Program-made: the position numbers and the translations under genes
Notes under the pieces: generated by a model
What the model was told of the DNA's origin: nothing
Database searches by the model: none
Seen by the model: only the letters and a program-made list of their open reading frames with translations
Assembly (NCBI RefSeq): GCF_001570625.1
Contig: NZ_BBQT01000017.1
Span: 1 to 64,000 of the forward strand
Source: Syntrophomonas wolfei subsp. methylbutyratica
Lineage (GTDB): Bacteria; Bacillota; Syntrophomonadia; Syntrophomonadales; Syntrophomonadaceae
Direction: 5' to 3'
DNA length: 64,000 bases
In this document: piece after piece, positions 1 to 10,060 of the stretch
Numbering within the stretch: position 1 is the stretch's first letter
Layout: each line of letters opens with the position of its first letter

Positions 1-154
1 GTACCCGCAGGGTGATAGCGCTCTCGCGACGTCCTGTCGCTCGCCCCCTTTCGCCTGCTCGCCTTCGCCGGGTGTTGCATCCATGCTTCGCCAACGCTCG
101 CTTTGTATATTTATGCAACCCTCATGCAACAAAAGGGGTTTTTGCAGTAGAGTC
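1..154 (-). repeat. Dispersed repeat family 1, copy A (cut by window edge)
   Basis: The stretch matches, in reverse complement, the left part of copy B at 17781-18149: both share a block of the type TCGCGACNTCCTGTCGCTCG, a block around GCTTCGCCAACGCTCGCTTTG, and the end TTTTTGCAGTAGAGTC. The end at 139-154 is the same terminal motif that closes copies B and C. It carries no credible coding potential. It lies just upstream of the PP-loop ATPase gene, whose start is at 178, so it may contribute leader sequence. The left boundary is outside the window. Confidence 0.8.
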
Positions 155-177
155 AAACTTAAGAAAGGAAGAGTTTA

Positions 178-1164
178 GTGAAAGCAGTATGTCTATTTTC
201 TGGTGGCTTGGATTCTCAATTGGCTGCCGCCCTGGTAAAAAAACAGGGTGTTACCGTCATCGGGGTCAATTTCTCCAGCCCTTTTTTCGGAGCCAACCGC
301 GCCACCCATATGGCCGCTAAAGAACTGGGTATTCAATTATTTGTCCTGGATACCGGAAAAGAATACATAGAAGAGGTATTAAAAAATCCGGTTTACGGCT
401 ATGGCAAAAATTTTAATCCCTGTATTGATTGCCATGGTTACATGCTGAGAAAGGCCGGAGAATTTATGCAAAAGCTTGATGCCAGTTTCTTAATCAGTGG
501 TGAAGTTTTAGGACAAAGGCCGATGAGTCAGAACCGCTCGGCTCTAAATGCGGTGGACAAACTCTCGGGCTTCCGGGGGCTGGTGCTCAGGCCCCTTTCA
601 GCTCGACTGCTGCCGGCGACTATACCTGAAACAGAAGGCTGGGTTGACCGTGAGCAACTTATGGACATAAGCGGGCGTGGTAGAACCCGGCAGATTGAGC
701 TGGCTGAAAAATTAGGCATCTATGATTACCCCACACCTGCCGGTGGTTGTCTGCTTACAGAAGCTAGTTTTAGCCGCCGTCTAAAGAAATTGTTGGAAGT
801 AAAACCGGAGCTGGAAGCCGGGGAAATGGAAATCCTGAAACTGGGACGCCACTTTTACCTGGGGGAAAGAACATTATTGGCTGTGGGTAGGAATCACAGC
901 GAAAATGAAAATATTCAAAAAATAGCCCGGGGTAATGATTATCTTTTTAAAGTACTGGATCGTCCCGGACCTTTAGGCCTCTTACGAGGAGATGATGATC
1001 CCCAGGCAGATGAAATCAACCTGGCCGCTGCCATAGTAGCCCGGTATAGTGATGCCAGAAAAGAAAATATGGCCCAGGTTAAAATATTCAAGCCGGGCCA
1101 CGAGGCTTTTGAAACCATAAATATTACACCTTTACCTCCAGATGAGGTTCCGGCCAGCCTTTGA
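178..1164 (+). CDS. PP-loop ATPase, ThiI/MnmA-like thiouridylase family
   Basis: A 328-residue protein opening with the PP-loop ATP-pyrophosphatase signature SGGLDS at residues 8-13, the nucleotide-binding motif of tRNA thiolation and related adenylating enzymes. A Cys-x-x-Cys pair (PCIDCHG) follows near residue 82, and a PTPAGGCLL segment lies near residue 186; both are typical of stand-alone ThiI-like tRNA sulfurtransferase homologues in Clostridia. The start is GTG at 178, preceded by an AAAGGAAG ribosome site. Neither a THUMP nor a rhodanese domain is visible, so it is not classical ThiI. The gene is monocistronic and converges with the SGNH hydrolase gene. A role in tRNA or cofactor sulfur transfer is inferred from the family; the substrate is unknown. 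Confidence 0.8.
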   Translation: MKAVCLFSGGLDSQLAAALVKKQGVTVIGVNFSSPFFGANRATHMAAKELGIQLFVLDTGKEYIEEVLKNPVYGYGKNFNPCIDCHGYMLRKAGEFMQKLDASFLISGEVLGQRPMSQNRSALNAVDKLSGFRGLVLRPLSARLLPATIPETEGWVDREQLMDISGRGRTRQIELAEKLGIYDYPTPAGGCLLTEASFSRRLKKLLEVKPELEAGEMEILKLGRHFYLGERTLLAVGRNHSENENIQKIARGNDYLFKVLDRPGPLGLLRGDDDPQADEINLAAAIVARYSDARKENMAQVKIFKPGHEAFETINITPLPPDEVPASL

Positions 1165-1200
1165 GAGGTGGGAGACGGGAAGTTGGAAGTGGGAATGGCG
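1165..1200 (+). other. GA-rich degenerate tract directly after a stop codon
   Basis: Immediately after the TGA of the preceding gene the sequence becomes a run of imperfect GGGAGAC / GGAAGT units. Similar purine stutters on the coding strand follow the stop codons of mqnC, mqnA and the ligD ligase gene in this window. I see no coding function. Confidence 0.55.
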
Positions 1201-1212
1201 GATCTGGGAATG

Positions 1213-1764
1213 TCAATCGGTAAATATTTTAAGGTCGATTTGGGCAAACATGGCCTGGTAACCAGCCCGGCTGGGGTGTCCGCCATCAGCCAGCAACAAA
1301 TCGCTCCTGACCCGCCCTTTATCATCATAGAAAGGGCGGGAAAAATCAATAATCTGCAGGTCCTCTTGCTTAGCTAAATCTTTAATCCAGCTACGCAATC
1401 TGATCAGAAGCTTCTCCCAATACGGTTCATCAACCGCCGTAGGTATTCCCAACACCACTTTTATCCCGGCCTTCTCAGCCCGTTCCACCATCTCACGAAT
1501 GTTCCAGGTAATACGGTCAAAAGACTCTCCACAAATAACATCATTGGTACCGCCCATAATAATGACATGGCTGGGATTATACTTCAAAACGGCTCTTTCG
1601 AAGCGAGCCAGCATATTCGCAGTGGTATTGCCGTTAATTCCCCGGTTAATAACTTCTCCATCCAAGACCTCATCCAGCATAGTTACCCATGAGGCCTGCG
1701 GTCCCCAGGGAAAGCCATAGGTAATGCTGTCCCCCAGGCAGACTATCCGCAAACTGTGATTCAT
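1213..1764 (-). CDS. SGNH/GDSL-family hydrolase
   Basis: A 183-residue protein with the block order of SGNH esterases. Block I is GDSITYG near residue 12 (catalytic Ser), the block III motif GGTND lies near residue 72 (oxyanion Asn), and block V, DGGHPSRAGY near residue 161, carries the catalytic Asp and His. Members of this compact class (TesA/arylesterase-like) hydrolyse thioesters, lysophospholipids or acetyl groups on sugars. No signal peptide is visible, so it is probably cytoplasmic. The ATG at 1764 follows a GGAGAAAAGGAA ribosome site. It lies 21 bases after the end of the UPF0182 gene's coding strand neighbour and may be co-transcribed with it. The substrate cannot be told from sequence. 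Confidence 0.88.
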   Translation of the reverse strand: MNHSLRIVCLGDSITYGFPWGPQASWVTMLDEVLDGEVINRGINGNTTANMLARFERAVLKYNPSHVIIMGGTNDVICGESFDRITWNIREMVERAEKAGIKVVLGIPTAVDEPYWEKLLIRLRSWIKDLAKQEDLQIIDFSRPFYDDKGRVRSDLLLADGGHPSRAGYQAMFAQIDLKIFTD

Positions 1765-1785
1765 TTATTCCTTTTCTCCTTGTCT

Positions 1786-4530
1786 TTATGGTTTTACTGC
1801 TTCCTCCAGACGGCTGATGGTTTCATTAAGCTTCTTGATATTCTCCCCATAACCGGCCCAGTCACCATCCCGCAACAACTGGTTGGCCCGGTCATAGTAT
1901 TCCCGGGCTGATTTGGCCAGCTCAGCTACTGTGGCTCCGGGAAGTTCCCCCGGGGTAAGCACTACTCCTGTTCGCTGGCTTTCTACACGCTGGTCCTGGC
2001 CAAATAATTTAAGCAAAGCCGTATCAAGTGAGGGCTCCATTACCACCTTGTTTTCAAAGGCGGCAATCACTCGTTTTAGTTCCGGCAAGCGGTTATTCTC
2101 CGCTTGTAGATACAGGGGTTCCACATATAATACGGAATTACCCATGGGAATAACCAGCAGATTACCACGATACACCCGGGAACCCCTCTGATCCCAAAGG
2201 CTAAGTTGCTGGGCTATTTCTGTGTTCTGGTTGATTCTGGATTCGATTTGCTCCGGCCCATATATAGTTTCCTGTTTGGGAAAATTATAGACCAGCATCT
2301 TGCCATAATTGTCCCCGTCCATGCGTGCGCACATCCAACCAACCATATTTGCCCGGCTCTTGGGAGTAAAGGGCATCATCAAGATATATTCCGGTTTTTC
2401 TTCTTCCGGCAAGCGCATTACCAGGTAATAGGGGTCCATCTTTACCTGCTTATCCTCAACCGTCTCGTTGGGTATTAACCAGGGGTCTTCCTTATTGTAA
2501 AATACTGACGGATCAGTCATATGGAAAGTCCGGTACATCTGCGCCTGTATGGAAAACATATCCACCGGATAGCGTAAATGGCTGCGCAAGCTCTCGGGCA
2601 TCGCAGTTAGTGGTTGGTATACCTGGGGGAATATCCGGCTATAGGTCTTTATAATAGGATCGGATTCATCAGCAATATAAAAGTTCATCTTTCCAGTATA
2701 GGCATCACAGATTACCTTTACTGAATTGCGCAGGTAATTATTACGTTGCTTGTCGAAAGGCTCCGAGTATGGATACTTGTCAGAGACGGTATAGGCATCC
2801 AGAATCCAGTAAAGCTTGCCGTCATCATTAATTACAACATAAGGGTCGCCATCATAGCTTAGATAAGGCGCTACTTTTTGTACTCTCTCCAGAATATTGC
2901 GGTTCATCAAAACCTGGCTCTCGTTAGAAATATCTGAGGACAAGAGCATCTTGTAATCTTTTAAGACCCAGCCAAAAAGAAGGCGGCGGGCAAAAGATTT
3001 AATCTTGATTCCGTCCTTTCCCTCATAGCGAGTATAGACATTCTTCTCCCCTGCCGGATAATCAAATTCTTTTTGTTCGGTGTTTACTATCACATAATTA
3101 TCGGTTTTCTCTCCAAAATATATTTCCGGTCGTTTTATCTTTAAATCGGTAGAAAAGCGTGGCGGTATGTCCTTTACAAAGAACTGGGGAAATCCCTCCT
3201 CCGCCACTTCAGTCACAGGACTGACCACTAAACCATAGCCATGCGTATACATCAAGCGCTGGTTTATCCAAGTTTTGGCCTGCTGGGGCAGTTCTTCCTG
3301 GTCTATCTCCCGTACTGAAAGCATCAGTTGCCGGTACTTTCCATCTACGGTGTAGCGGTCAACATCAACATCGTCAAAAACATAATAGCTCCTGAGCTGC
3401 TGCAGGTTTTTGTAAGTGGTGCGCAGAGGCTGCCAATCCCAGAGACGAATATTATCTATGGTGCTCTGATGGCTGGGGTCGGAAATATCCAGATTATAGT
3501 CAATATTAAACTCCCGGTTTTCCGCCCGGTCCAGGCTGTAGGCCTGGCGGGTATATTTAATGGCGTTTTCAATGTAGGGTTTCTCTTTGTTAAATTCATT
3601 GGGCTGTACCACTAATTTCTGAATCAAGGAAGGATATACACTTCCCATTAGAAAAGCTACCAGCACCCAGGTACCCAGGCTTATTAAAATCCACTTGAAT
3701 TTTTTAACAAAAATATTGGCCAGAATAACGGCGGCAATGATTATCGATAATAGCAGGAGGATGCGGTAGCTGAGCAGACGGGCAAAAATATCGCTATAGG
3801 TGGCTCCATAGACAATGCCGGCCGGGGAAAAAAGAATATCATAGGCAGCCAGCTTGTAACCCCAGGCTTTCAGCAAAAATATCGCCGCCAGCAAAGTAGC
3901 CAGGTGACCTTTGGCAAAGCTGAATTGTCTCCAATTGCCAAAAAGAAGGTCCGTGGAAGCATTTATAAGATAAATAGAGCCCAGGGTTATAAATAATAAT
4001 ATCAAAGCCATCATCAAGGTACCGTAAGCAAACTTGTAAAAAGTCAAATTAAAAAAATAAAAACCTAAATCCTTGCTAAAAATAGGATCGGTAGTTCCAA
4101 AAGGTACCCGGTTGATATATTGTTGAACTACTATCCAGTTATCAACAGCTACCGAGCTTACCAGGTAAGCTGCGAATAAACTGATACCCAGATAAAGCCA
4201 GCGGGAGGATTTTCCCCGCAGGAAGTCTTTCCAGGGAGTCTTTTCATCATCCAGGTAGATAACTCGTCCTTCCTCGTCATCATAGACAGGTTCTTTCACC
4301 GGCCCCATATGACTTCTGGTCAAACGCAGGTTGAAAGCAAAAAGCAAAGCTGTAGCCAGGAAAACAAAGACATACAAGCCTATCTTGTTTAATAGTATGG
4401 TCGAAAAGACACTCTGGAAGTTAACTGATTTAAACCACAACCAGTCCACATAAAGGCTGGCAAGATAAGATATTAGCCCCAAAACTACAAGAAAAATTAC
4501 CAGTTTGGTAGTGCTAGATGTTTTTTGCAT
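1786..4530 (-). CDS. UPF0182 family large membrane protein
   Basis: A 914-residue protein of the UPF0182 family, whose function is unknown. The first ~310 residues hold about seven hydrophobic segments (the first at roughly residues 10-30), followed by a large hydrophilic domain of about 550 residues, predicted extracytoplasmic. The end is a charged, probably coiled segment rich in Glu, Lys and Arg. I place the start at the ATG at 4530 because a near-perfect GGAGGAGG sits six bases upstream. An in-frame start nine codons earlier lacks such a site. Length agrees with family members (about 900-1000 residues). The SGNH hydrolase gene lies downstream on the same strand. Confidence 0.88.
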   Translation of the reverse strand: MQKTSSTTKLVIFLVVLGLISYLASLYVDWLWFKSVNFQSVFSTILLNKIGLYVFVFLATALLFAFNLRLTRSHMGPVKEPVYDDEEGRVIYLDDEKTPWKDFLRGKSSRWLYLGISLFAAYLVSSVAVDNWIVVQQYINRVPFGTTDPIFSKDLGFYFFNLTFYKFAYGTLMMALILLFITLGSIYLINASTDLLFGNWRQFSFAKGHLATLLAAIFLLKAWGYKLAAYDILFSPAGIVYGATYSDIFARLLSYRILLLLSIIIAAVILANIFVKKFKWILISLGTWVLVAFLMGSVYPSLIQKLVVQPNEFNKEKPYIENAIKYTRQAYSLDRAENREFNIDYNLDISDPSHQSTIDNIRLWDWQPLRTTYKNLQQLRSYYVFDDVDVDRYTVDGKYRQLMLSVREIDQEELPQQAKTWINQRLMYTHGYGLVVSPVTEVAEEGFPQFFVKDIPPRFSTDLKIKRPEIYFGEKTDNYVIVNTEQKEFDYPAGEKNVYTRYEGKDGIKIKSFARRLLFGWVLKDYKMLLSSDISNESQVLMNRNILERVQKVAPYLSYDGDPYVVINDDGKLYWILDAYTVSDKYPYSEPFDKQRNNYLRNSVKVICDAYTGKMNFYIADESDPIIKTYSRIFPQVYQPLTAMPESLRSHLRYPVDMFSIQAQMYRTFHMTDPSVFYNKEDPWLIPNETVEDKQVKMDPYYLVMRLPEEEKPEYILMMPFTPKSRANMVGWMCARMDGDNYGKMLVYNFPKQETIYGPEQIESRINQNTEIAQQLSLWDQRGSRVYRGNLLVIPMGNSVLYVEPLYLQAENNRLPELKRVIAAFENKVVMEPSLDTALLKLFGQDQRVESQRTGVVLTPGELPGATVAELAKSAREYYDRANQLLRDGDWAGYGENIKKLNETISRLEEAVKP

Positions 4531-4589
4531 ATTAAACCTCCTCCAAGATTCCAACAACCGGGGGTCATATCAGCAACGCTCAATGTCCC

Positions 4590-5426
4590 TTACTTATATA
4601 CTTCTTTCAAGAGAGTCTCCTTGCGCAGTTCAGCACAATTACATTCTCGACCAGGGGGTAGGGTTCTGAAGAATTCAAAGACCATTCTCGCCAGGGTCTG
4701 GCTTTCGCCATAAAATATTTCGGCCAGTTCCTCGTGTTCCCAAGGGCTAACAATTCCTTCGGCATAATTCACCACCAAGTATAAGCCTACATAACAAGCC
4801 CCTATTTCCCGTGCCAGGTATACCTCGGGACAGATGCTCTGTCCTACTATGTCACCTCCGGCCATTTTAAAAAAAGCCACTTCCGCAGGGCTCTCAAAAT
4901 GCCGGCCATCGGTATTAACATAAACTCCCCGGTCAAAAACTCGAAATTTCCAACTCTTCTCCAGTAATTCCAGCAGCTGTTTCCTCATAACTCTACAAAG
5001 AGCCTCACGCATAACTAAAAGGTGGCGCTCCTCCAGTCCTACATCTTTTCGCAGGGAAAAGTCCATGTAATCATGGGGTATAATTACATCTCGGGGTTTG
5101 AGCAGGTGATTAATTGCCCCCACTCCACCTTCCGCCAGTACTCTTTTTACCCCCGCTTGCTGTAAAACCCAAAACACTTGACGGGAAGCATCAGCCCTGC
5201 TGACTCCGCTGCGCCAACCATGCATCCGGCAGCTTAAGACTTTCCTCTCCTCTTGTTCTCCTTGGATATTCATCAGCTTGAATTCGGGGCTCAAACCGTA
5301 AGGAGTGGAAAAAACCAGGCTCTTCTCTAGAACTTGAACATAATCCAGGCCCAGGCTTTCCGGAACCTCAATACTCAAGCTGCTGGACCCGCCGATAAAG
5401 GCTAGCTCGCAGCCGGGAATTTCCAC
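4590..5426 (-). CDS. Purine nucleoside / methylthioadenosine phosphorylase family (possible futalosine-acting enzyme)
   Basis: A 278-residue protein of the trimeric PNP/MTAP family. It shows IGGSSSL near residue 11 (phosphate loop), GGVGAINHLL near 100-109, PHDYMDFS near 118 and TDGRHFESPAEV near 172-183. The base-contacting residue that is Asp in MTAP appears as Asn220 in VVNYAEG, a substitution associated with 6-oxopurine bases such as hypoxanthine. The start is GTG at 5426 behind GAGAGGAG. The gene is last in the minus-strand series mqnE-mqnA-mqnC, 148 bases after mqnC. The futalosine pathway needs a step that removes the base from (amino)futalosine and no mqnB is seen here, so I infer a possible replacement. 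Plain methylthioadenosine or methylthioinosine salvage is the alternative. Confidence 0.78.
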   Translation of the reverse strand: MEIPGCELAFIGGSSSLSIEVPESLGLDYVQVLEKSLVFSTPYGLSPEFKLMNIQGEQEERKVLSCRMHGWRSGVSRADASRQVFWVLQQAGVKRVLAEGGVGAINHLLKPRDVIIPHDYMDFSLRKDVGLEERHLLVMREALCRVMRKQLLELLEKSWKFRVFDRGVYVNTDGRHFESPAEVAFFKMAGGDIVGQSICPEVYLAREIGACYVGLYLVVNYAEGIVSPWEHEELAEIFYGESQTLARMVFEFFRTLPPGRECNCAELRKETLLKEVYK

Positions 5427-5574
5427 CTGTCCAACTCCTCTCTGTCAAACCCTATTGTTCTTACTAACCCACCGCATCCTAAGGCCACAAGCACCGATAA
5501 AGAGTGAGTTAAAAGGCCTTTGGACGGTAGGATGTAGTAGGAAATAACTTAAATCGTCTTCTGTCTTCCGATGA

Positions 5575-6645
5575 CTAATATACCTCTAATATCCGGTATT
5601 CGGTGTCTCTTAGTGCAGGAATCCTACCGGCTCCCCTAATAAGTTCGATCATTTCTTCTTTCTTCATTTTATATTCCAGACCTGCTGAACGAACCACATT
5701 TTCTTCTATCATAATACTGCCCAGATCATCGGCACCGAAAAGCAATGAAATCTGCCCCACCCTATCCCCCTGCGTAACCCAGGAACCCTGGATGTGAGCA
5801 AAGTTATCCAAATAGAGCCGGGACAGGGCCAGGAATTTCAGGTACTGGGCCGAGTACATTTTACGCCCCATCAGTTCGTTATTACCCGGTTGGTAGGTCC
5901 AGGGAATAAAGGCTCTAAACCCTCCGGTTTCATCCTGCAAATCTCTTATCAGACGCAGGTGAGCCACCCGGTGCTCAAGTTGATCCACACTACCCATCAT
6001 CATGGTTGCAGTCGTTTCCATGCCTATTTCATGGGCAGTTTTCATTACCTCCAGCCATTGGCTACTGCTAATTTTCTTGGGACTTATCTTCTGTCGCACC
6101 TCATCATGTAAAACCTCGGCCCCCCCGCCGGGAAGCGAATCCAAGCCAGCCGCTTTCAGCCGCATCAGAGTTTCCCTTATATTCAGCCCGGAAGTACGGG
6201 CAATAAAGGCTATTTCCGGAGCGGTCAAGGAATGAATACAAATATCGTAGCGGGCTTTGATACTGCTAAACATTTCTTCAAAATATCTTATATCCAGATC
6301 ATCGTTAAGCCCACCTTGAATCATAAGCTGGGTAGCTCCCAGCTCCATGGCTTCATCAATCTTGGCAAAAAGGCTTTCCGGGCTTATTACATAAGCATCT
6401 GCATCCTCTTTATCACGGTAGAAGGCACAAAAACGGCATTTGCATGAACAAATATTGCTGTAATTGATATTGCGGTCAATAACAAAAGTAGCCTGGTTAT
6501 TGTCAAATCTTTCTTCTCTTTTCCGGTTGGCAGCCTGTCCTATCTCCAGGAGCTCTCCTTGCTCATACAAGAGTTGAAAATCCTCATCGCTCATGCGCCG
6601 CCCCTTCATAATCTCCTTAAGTCGCTGTCTAATAGTAATTGGCAC
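5575..6645 (-). CDS. mqnC: Cyclic dehypoxanthinylfutalosine synthase (radical SAM)
   Basis: A 356-residue radical-SAM enzyme that cyclises dehypoxanthine futalosine in the futalosine route to menaquinone. The cluster motif is CSCKCRFCAF (Cys-x3-Cys-x2-Cys). Other MqnC hallmarks are RNINYSN before the cluster, QGGLND, HSLTAPEI, LPGGGAEVL, FIPWTYQPGN and GSWVTQGD. I start it at GTG 6645 behind AGGAGAG: homologues carry a short helix before the KGRRMS segment, which this start keeps. An ATG 12 codons downstream (6609) also has a good AAGGAG, and an upstream ATG at 6726 would add an unlikely Phe/Cys-rich extension. The gene follows mqnA after a 158-base gap. Confidence 0.9.
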   Translation of the reverse strand: MPITIRQRLKEIMKGRRMSDEDFQLLYEQGELLEIGQAANRKREERFDNNQATFVIDRNINYSNICSCKCRFCAFYRDKEDADAYVISPESLFAKIDEAMELGATQLMIQGGLNDDLDIRYFEEMFSSIKARYDICIHSLTAPEIAFIARTSGLNIRETLMRLKAAGLDSLPGGGAEVLHDEVRQKISPKKISSSQWLEVMKTAHEIGMETTATMMMGSVDQLEHRVAHLRLIRDLQDETGGFRAFIPWTYQPGNNELMGRKMYSAQYLKFLALSRLYLDNFAHIQGSWVTQGDRVGQISLLFGADDLGSIMIEENVVRSAGLEYKMKKEEMIELIRGAGRIPALRDTEYRILEVY

Positions 6646-6803
6646 CTCTCTCCTCGAAATGAAACTGTTGCATAGACATAATTTCTCGCGAAAAAGACAA
6701 AAATCTTGCTGCCTTATTTTGAACATCCCTCACTAAACCCGCATATCAGCAAGGAATATTAATCCAACTTTCATACCCTTATTTTCCGTCCTCTGTCTTC
6801 CGC

Positions 6804-7631
6804 TCAAATATCCAGTATTTCCAGCGGCGGCACCTCATCTAAAAGGCCTTGATTTTTCGCCTGGCGATAGTATTCCATTAAACCTTCCTGTTTACCGGAA
6901 TCAAAGTCGAAGCGCAAACAACGAAAATAATCTACCAGGTAATCAGCCCCAAAATCTTCCCATTGCGAAGCTTTTTTTGCCACATCTAGTACATTTTCCA
7001 GGCTGAATTTGATCGATTCAGTAAAGGTCTCCTTGATAATTCTCAATTGCTCGACGTTCTTGCTGGCAAAGTCTTTTTTTATCGCCCAGAGTGCAAAAAC
7101 CATAGGCAGACCGGTAAACTTTTTCCATTCTTCTCCCAGATCATAGATGTACAGGCGATCCTGGTTTTTATAGCGGGCTCTAAGGGCATCGTCACCGATC
7201 AGTAGTGCTGCATCAGCCTCCATAAGCATGGCTCCCAGTTCGGGAGCAGAGGAAAAGTACTCTGGCATAATATTATAATATCGGGCTAAGATCACACGAA
7301 GAAGGGCCTGCGAAGTTGCCGAAGTATTGGTAAGAGCCACTTTTTTTTGGTGCAGTTCATTTATAGGTACTTTGGAAAAAAAGAAAATACTCTTTACTTC
7401 TCCATCACAGCTTACCGAAATATCCGGCATAAGCACATAGTCCCGGTAATTCCTGGCATAGGCTATGGAAGGTATAGGGGCCAGATCCAGGAGGTTTTCC
7501 TGGAGCATACGGTTAAGGTCAGAGGGATTACCCTTAATTAAATCAATCTCCAGTAAAAATTTTTTCTCTATTAAACCATAAAACAAGGGGAAACAATTGA
7601 TGAATTGTATATGTCCAACTCTGGGCCGCAT
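6804..7631 (-). CDS. mqnA: Chorismate dehydratase, menaquinone biosynthesis
   Basis: A 275-residue protein with the MqnA/MqnD-type periplasmic-binding-protein fold. The N-terminus (RVGHIQFINCFPLFYGL) and the segments SIAYARNY and ALLIGDDAL match chorismate dehydratase rather than MqnD. The enzyme converts chorismate to 3-[(1-carboxyvinyl)oxy]benzoate, the substrate of MqnE. The gene lies between mqnE (47-base gap upstream) and mqnC, consistent with one minus-strand operon. The start is ATG at 7631. A short pyrimidine-rich tract on the plus strand (6784-6803) directly abuts its stop codon. Confidence 0.9.
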   Translation of the reverse strand: MRPRVGHIQFINCFPLFYGLIEKKFLLEIDLIKGNPSDLNRMLQENLLDLAPIPSIAYARNYRDYVLMPDISVSCDGEVKSIFFFSKVPINELHQKKVALTNTSATSQALLRVILARYYNIMPEYFSSAPELGAMLMEADAALLIGDDALRARYKNQDRLYIYDLGEEWKKFTGLPMVFALWAIKKDFASKNVEQLRIIKETFTESIKFSLENVLDVAKKASQWEDFGADYLVDYFRCLRFDFDSGKQEGLMEYYRQAKNQGLLDEVPPLEILDI

Positions 7632-7678
7632 ATGGCAATACTCCCTTCAATACAATGAAGCTGCTGATAAAGCGCTTT

Positions 7679-8761
7679 TTAGAATTCCCGGATAATACTA
7701 TATAAAGTATCCCTCTCCGTTGGGATATAGCCGGACTCTTTGATTAGATGCACCAGCTCTTCTTTGCTTATCCCCTTCTCCGTACTGGCCCCGGCAGCAT
7801 GCATAATCCTTTCCTCTACCACGGTTCCGTCAATATCATCGGCCCCAAATTCCAGGGCAATCTGAGCTACGGGAAGCCCTAGCATAATCCAAAAGGCCTT
7901 GATATGCTCCATATTGTCCAGCATAAGGCGTGAGATAGCAATGGTCTTTAAATCATCTACCGCCCCGGTTCTCTTCAGGTGACTGATTTTAGTATTTTCC
8001 GGAAGGAAGGGTAAAGGGATGAATGCCTGAAAACCGGGGGCTTCATCCTGTAAATCACGCAGGCGAATCAAATGCTCAACCCTATCTTCAATCTCCTCAA
8101 TGTGACCGTAAAGCATGGTGCAATTGGTCTTTATCCCCATCTGGTGGGCAATACGGTGAACATTTAACCATTCATCACTACTGGCTTTACGCGGGCAAAG
8201 TTCCTGTCGTATATCATCATTGAGAATTTCTGCTCCTCCACCTGGAATGGAGCCAAGGCCGGCATCCTTTAATTGTTGAAGTACTTCGCGAACTGGTAGT
8301 CCGCTTATTTTGGAGAAATGAAAAATCTCCACCGCAGTAAAGGCCTGAATATGAATATCCGGATAGGCCTTATGCAGGCGAGAAATAACCTCAATATAAT
8401 AATCAAGCCCCATATGGGGATGCATAGCACTTACGACATGAAATTCGGTAATACCATAGTCCACGGCTTCAGCCCCGTAGGCAAAAGCTTCATCCGGGCT
8501 CATCAAATAAGGACCAGAATTGCCATCTTCATCTACACCAAAAGCACAAAACCGGCAACGTGATACACATATATTGGTAAGGTTTATGTGGCGGTTTATA
8601 TTGAAATAGACCCGGCGCCCTGAGACTGACAGTTTTTTGTTACGGGCCATTTCCCCTATTGCCAGTAAATCATTGCTTTGGTACAAGTAAATTCCGTCTT
8701 CCCGTGAGAGCCTTTCTCCCGCATTTACCTTGTTCTTTATTTCTTCTAATCTATTATCCAT
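7679..8761 (-). CDS. mqnE: Aminodeoxyfutalosine synthase (radical SAM)
   Basis: A 360-residue radical-SAM enzyme. The motif ICVSRCRFCAFG gives the Cys-x3-Cys-x2-Cys cluster near residue 68. Further segments are diagnostic of MqnE rather than MqnC: EFHVVSAMHPHMGLDYY, IQAFTAVEIFHFSK, IPGGGAEIL, FLPENT and NMEHIKAFWIMLG. It joins the MqnA product with S-adenosylmethionine to give 6-amino-6-deoxyfutalosine. It is the first gene of the minus-strand series; a TATAAT-like -10 element lies on the minus strand around 8790-8796, but no good -35 is seen. The start is ATG at 8761. Confidence 0.92.
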   Translation of the reverse strand: MDNRLEEIKNKVNAGERLSREDGIYLYQSNDLLAIGEMARNKKLSVSGRRVYFNINRHINLTNICVSRCRFCAFGVDEDGNSGPYLMSPDEAFAYGAEAVDYGITEFHVVSAMHPHMGLDYYIEVISRLHKAYPDIHIQAFTAVEIFHFSKISGLPVREVLQQLKDAGLGSIPGGGAEILNDDIRQELCPRKASSDEWLNVHRIAHQMGIKTNCTMLYGHIEEIEDRVEHLIRLRDLQDEAPGFQAFIPLPFLPENTKISHLKRTGAVDDLKTIAISRLMLDNMEHIKAFWIMLGLPVAQIALEFGADDIDGTVVEERIMHAAGASTEKGISKEELVHLIKESGYIPTERDTLYSIIREF

Positions 8762-8890
8762 GATTCATCTCCCTGCTATTACTTAGGACAATTATAACAG
8801 ATACTTGGCTGTAAGGAAGCTAATCGTCCTTTCTGCCAATAATTTTTCCTTTGCTTGAAAATAAAATATATTATGTCAACATAATTGGCC

Positions 8891-8929
8891 AAAAGAAAAA
8901 CTGCTCAGGACTTGCAGTCAGAGAGCAGC
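8891..8929 (-). terminator. Rho-independent terminator after ddl
   Basis: On the minus strand CTGCTC and GAGCAG pair around a loop of about 16 bases and are followed by a TTTTTCTTTT run. It sits 40 bases downstream of the ddl stop codon and before the mqn operon. Confidence 0.6.
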
Positions 8930-8968
8930 TTTATATCAAAAGCAGTTCAGGTTTAAAATTGTGAGCTC

Positions 8969-9898
8969 TTATTTCTCCAGGGCCATCTTAACAAAAAAAT
9001 CGAGTAATTCCGGGAACTTTATACCTGCTGCTCTGGCCGCATCAGGAACCAGGCTGGTCCCAGTCATTCCCGGAAGTGTATTTATTTCCAATATATAAGG
9101 ATTGCCTTCCCGGTCAAGTATCAAATCGATTCTGGCATAACCCCGGCATCCTACTGCCTCATAGGCTTTACAGCTTATTTCCTCTACTTTTTCTCTTTCC
9201 GGTTCACTGATCCTGGCTGGTATTATATGATCAGACATTCCCGGCATATACTTGGATTCATAATCATAGTATTCATTCTTCGGTACTATCTCAATTACCG
9301 GTAATGTTTTAAGACTATCCTTACCCAATACCGTTACAGTAAGCTCGGTTCCGGCAATAAATTTCTCCACCAGGATTTCTTCATCCAGGGAAAAAGCCAG
9401 TTCAAGGGCCGGCACAATATTTTTGCTTTCTCTAACAATCGATGTACCCACACTGGAACCCTGGGTAGCCGGTTTAACCACCAGGGGCAGGCCAAAGTCT
9501 TCCATTAACAAAGCTGGATTAAACGAATCTCTATTGAACCCTCTCTTTTTGATAACTTGAAAATCAGCCGTGGGCAAGCCTTCAAAGCTACAAAGCTTCT
9601 TGGTTATCACTTTATTCATACAGACAGCACTGGCTAAAACTCCTGATCCGGTGTAAGGTATTCCCAGAAGTTCAAGATAACCTTGAACGGTACCATCTTC
9701 CCCGTTCTTACCGTGCAGGGTTATAAAAACCACATCAGGAGAAATTTCTTTTATCCGATGTATAGTCTCCGGTGTAAAATCTAAAGCTTCCACTTCATAT
9801 CCCGCTTCTCTTAGACCCTCATAAACAGCCTTGCCGCTTCTTAAGGAAACTTCCCGTTCCTCAGAGGTTCCTCCCATCAATACCAGTACGTTATTCAC
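8969..9898 (-). CDS. ddl: D-alanine--D-alanine ligase
   Basis: A 309-residue ATP-grasp ligase that makes the D-Ala-D-Ala dipeptide for peptidoglycan. Near the N-terminus, [14 protein letters not shown] is the classical Ddl signature (residues 8-21). [26 protein letters not shown] (ATP-binding loop) and [11 protein letters not shown] (Mg/ATP site) follow in order. Length matches the family. I choose the GTG start at 9898 because GAGGTG stands five bases upstream. An ATG five codons earlier has no ribosome site. It is transcribed alone, with its own terminator. Confidence 0.93.
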   Translation of the reverse strand: MNNVLVLMGGTSEEREVSLRSGKAVYEGLREAGYEVEALDFTPETIHRIKEISPDVVFITLHGKNGEDGTVQGYLELLGIPYTGSGVLASAVCMNKVITKKLCSFEGLPTADFQVIKKRGFNRDSFNPALLMEDFGLPLVVKPATQGSSVGTSIVRESKNIVPALELAFSLDEEILVEKFIAGTELTVTVLGKDSLKTLPVIEIVPKNEYYDYESKYMPGMSDHIIPARISEPEREKVEEISCKAYEAVGCRGYARIDLILDREGNPYILEINTLPGMTGTSLVPDAARAAGIKFPELLDFFVKMALEK

Positions 9899-10007
9899 AC
9901 TTTCACCTCTCATAGTATTGCTTATTAAGCAATTTATATTATAGACTTACGCGGTTCAGAATAGAAGACTTACAAAAAAACAGAAATTATTAAGACCAAA
10001 GCAAGTA

Positions 10008-10036
10008 TTGAAACATCCTACGGTTTATGATAGAAT
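10008..10036 (+). promoter_or_regulatory. Sigma-A promoter of tRNA-Trp
   Basis: TTGAAA (10008-10013) and TAGAAT (10031-10036) are separated by exactly 17 bases and lie about 25 bases before the mature tRNA 5' end. Confidence 0.75.
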
Positions 10037-10060
10037 TTACTCTGCTAGTATACAGCGTAC

